From NCBI GenBank assembly GCA_002256055.1, contig NKIE01000225.1, forward strand, positions 1 through 5,389: a DNA stretch of 5,389 nucleotides, read 5' to 3'. Below the pieces are notes generated by a model that made no database searches, was not told the DNA's origin, and saw nothing but the letters and a program-made list of their open reading frames with translations. Shown piece after piece: positions 4,908 to 5,389 of the stretch; position 1 is the stretch's first letter, and every line of letters begins with the position of its first letter. A program made the position numbers and the translations under genes. Source of the stretch: Pseudomonas sp. PGPPP3 (GTDB lineage Bacteria > Pseudomonadota > Gammaproteobacteria > Pseudomonadales > Pseudomonadaceae).

Positions 4908-5389
4908 TTACTTGATTTCGACGGCCAGGCTGTCGTGAATCTTCTTCTGCCAAATGGCCGGGCCGGTGATGTGTACCGACTCGCCCTTGGTGTCGACGGC
5001 CACGGTCACTGGCATGTCCTTCACGTCGAACTCGTAGATGGCTTCCATACCCAGTTCGGCAAAGGCCACCACGCGCGACTTTTTGATTGCTTGGGCAACC
5101 AAGTAAGCAGCGCCGCCAACAGCCATCAGGTACACGGCTTTGTTGTCCTTGATCGCATCGATGGCAATCGGGCCGCGTTCGGACTTGCCGATCATGCCGA
5201 GCAGGCCTGTGCTTTCCAGGATCTGCCGGGTGAACTTGTCCATCCGCGTAGCGGTGGTCGGGCCGGCTGGGCCAACCACTTCGTCACGCACCGGATCGAC
5301 CGGGCCAACGTAGTAGATAAAGCGACCCTTGAGGTCGAACGGCAGGGTTTCGCCCTTGTTCAGCATGTCGACCATGCGCTTGTGCGCTG
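4908..5389 (-). CDS. fumA: Class I fumarate hydratase, C-terminal part (gene continues past the right edge)
   Basis: About 159 codons of the C-terminal domain (Fumerase_C, PF05683) of an iron-sulphur fumarase are visible. The enzyme interconverts fumarate and L-malate in the TCA cycle using a [4Fe-4S] cluster. The frame is open to the window edge (AHKR precedes the Met at 5375), so that Met is internal; full-length class I fumarases have about 500-550 residues. The motif GPAGPTTATRMD lies at 35-46 (counted from that Met). Thr40, Arg44 and Lys64 have the same spacing as Thr467, Arg471 and Lys491 of the Leishmania class I enzyme (numbering recalled), which contact the substrate. The cluster cysteines lie in the part not seen. 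The related tartrate dehydratase beta subunit is possible in principle, but it is a separate short protein, whereas here the frame continues upstream. The class I enzyme is sensitive to superoxide and iron loss, which fits the neighbourhood. The exact symbol (fumA or fumB) is by analogy. Confidence 0.93.
   Translation of the reverse strand, partial: AHKRMVDMLNKGETLPFDLKGRFIYYVGPVDPVRDEVVGPAGPTTATRMDKFTRQILESTGLLGMIGKSERGPIAIDAIKDNKAVYLMAVGGAAYLVAQAIKKSRVVAFAELGMEAIYEFDVKDMPVTVAVDTKGESVHITGPAIWQKKIHDSLAVEIK

Overview
The window reads as chromosomal DNA of a gammaproteobacterium, most likely Pseudomonas. The genes are GC-rich, and the grxD / bfrB / bfd / 2-Cys peroxiredoxin neighbourhood and the near-identity of the ferritin to Pseudomonas BfrB (recalled, not searched) point the same way. 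There are seven genes, two of them cut by the window edges. I see no mobile element, CRISPR array, rRNA or tRNA.

Left part (1-2455, + strand). The 3' part of a gene for a large molybdopterin (bis-MGD) oxidoreductase is followed after 24 bp by a small secreted protein with one haem-c motif, resembling the cytochrome P460 family. The spacing suggests one transcript. The enzyme's substrate is not known. This pair is the least understood part of the window.

Middle part (2456-4105). grxD, encoding a monothiol CGFS glutaredoxin, faces bfrB (bacterioferritin, - strand) across a shared bidirectional terminator at 2906-2930. Upstream of bfrB lies bfd (- strand), the small [2Fe-2S] ferredoxin that reduces bacterioferritin to release stored iron. 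bfd has its own terminator (3575-3599) and a clear sigma70 promoter covered by a Fur box (3889-3907, 15 of 19 consensus bases). Iron release is therefore probably switched on by iron shortage, separately from bfrB. The AT-rich region 3842-4105 is shared with the divergent peroxiredoxin gene.

Right part (4106-5389). A typical 2-Cys peroxiredoxin (+ strand) ends at a very strong 16-bp hairpin terminator. A second hairpin follows, and then comes the convergent 3' end of a class I (iron-sulphur) fumarase gene that runs off the right edge.

From grxD rightwards the genes share a theme: iron storage and release, Fe-S cluster handling, peroxide removal, and an oxidant-sensitive Fe-S enzyme. The best-supported regulatory feature is the Fur-controlled bfd promoter. 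Nothing here proves a new system. The Mo-enzyme / P460-like cytochrome pair is the best candidate for undescribed biochemistry.
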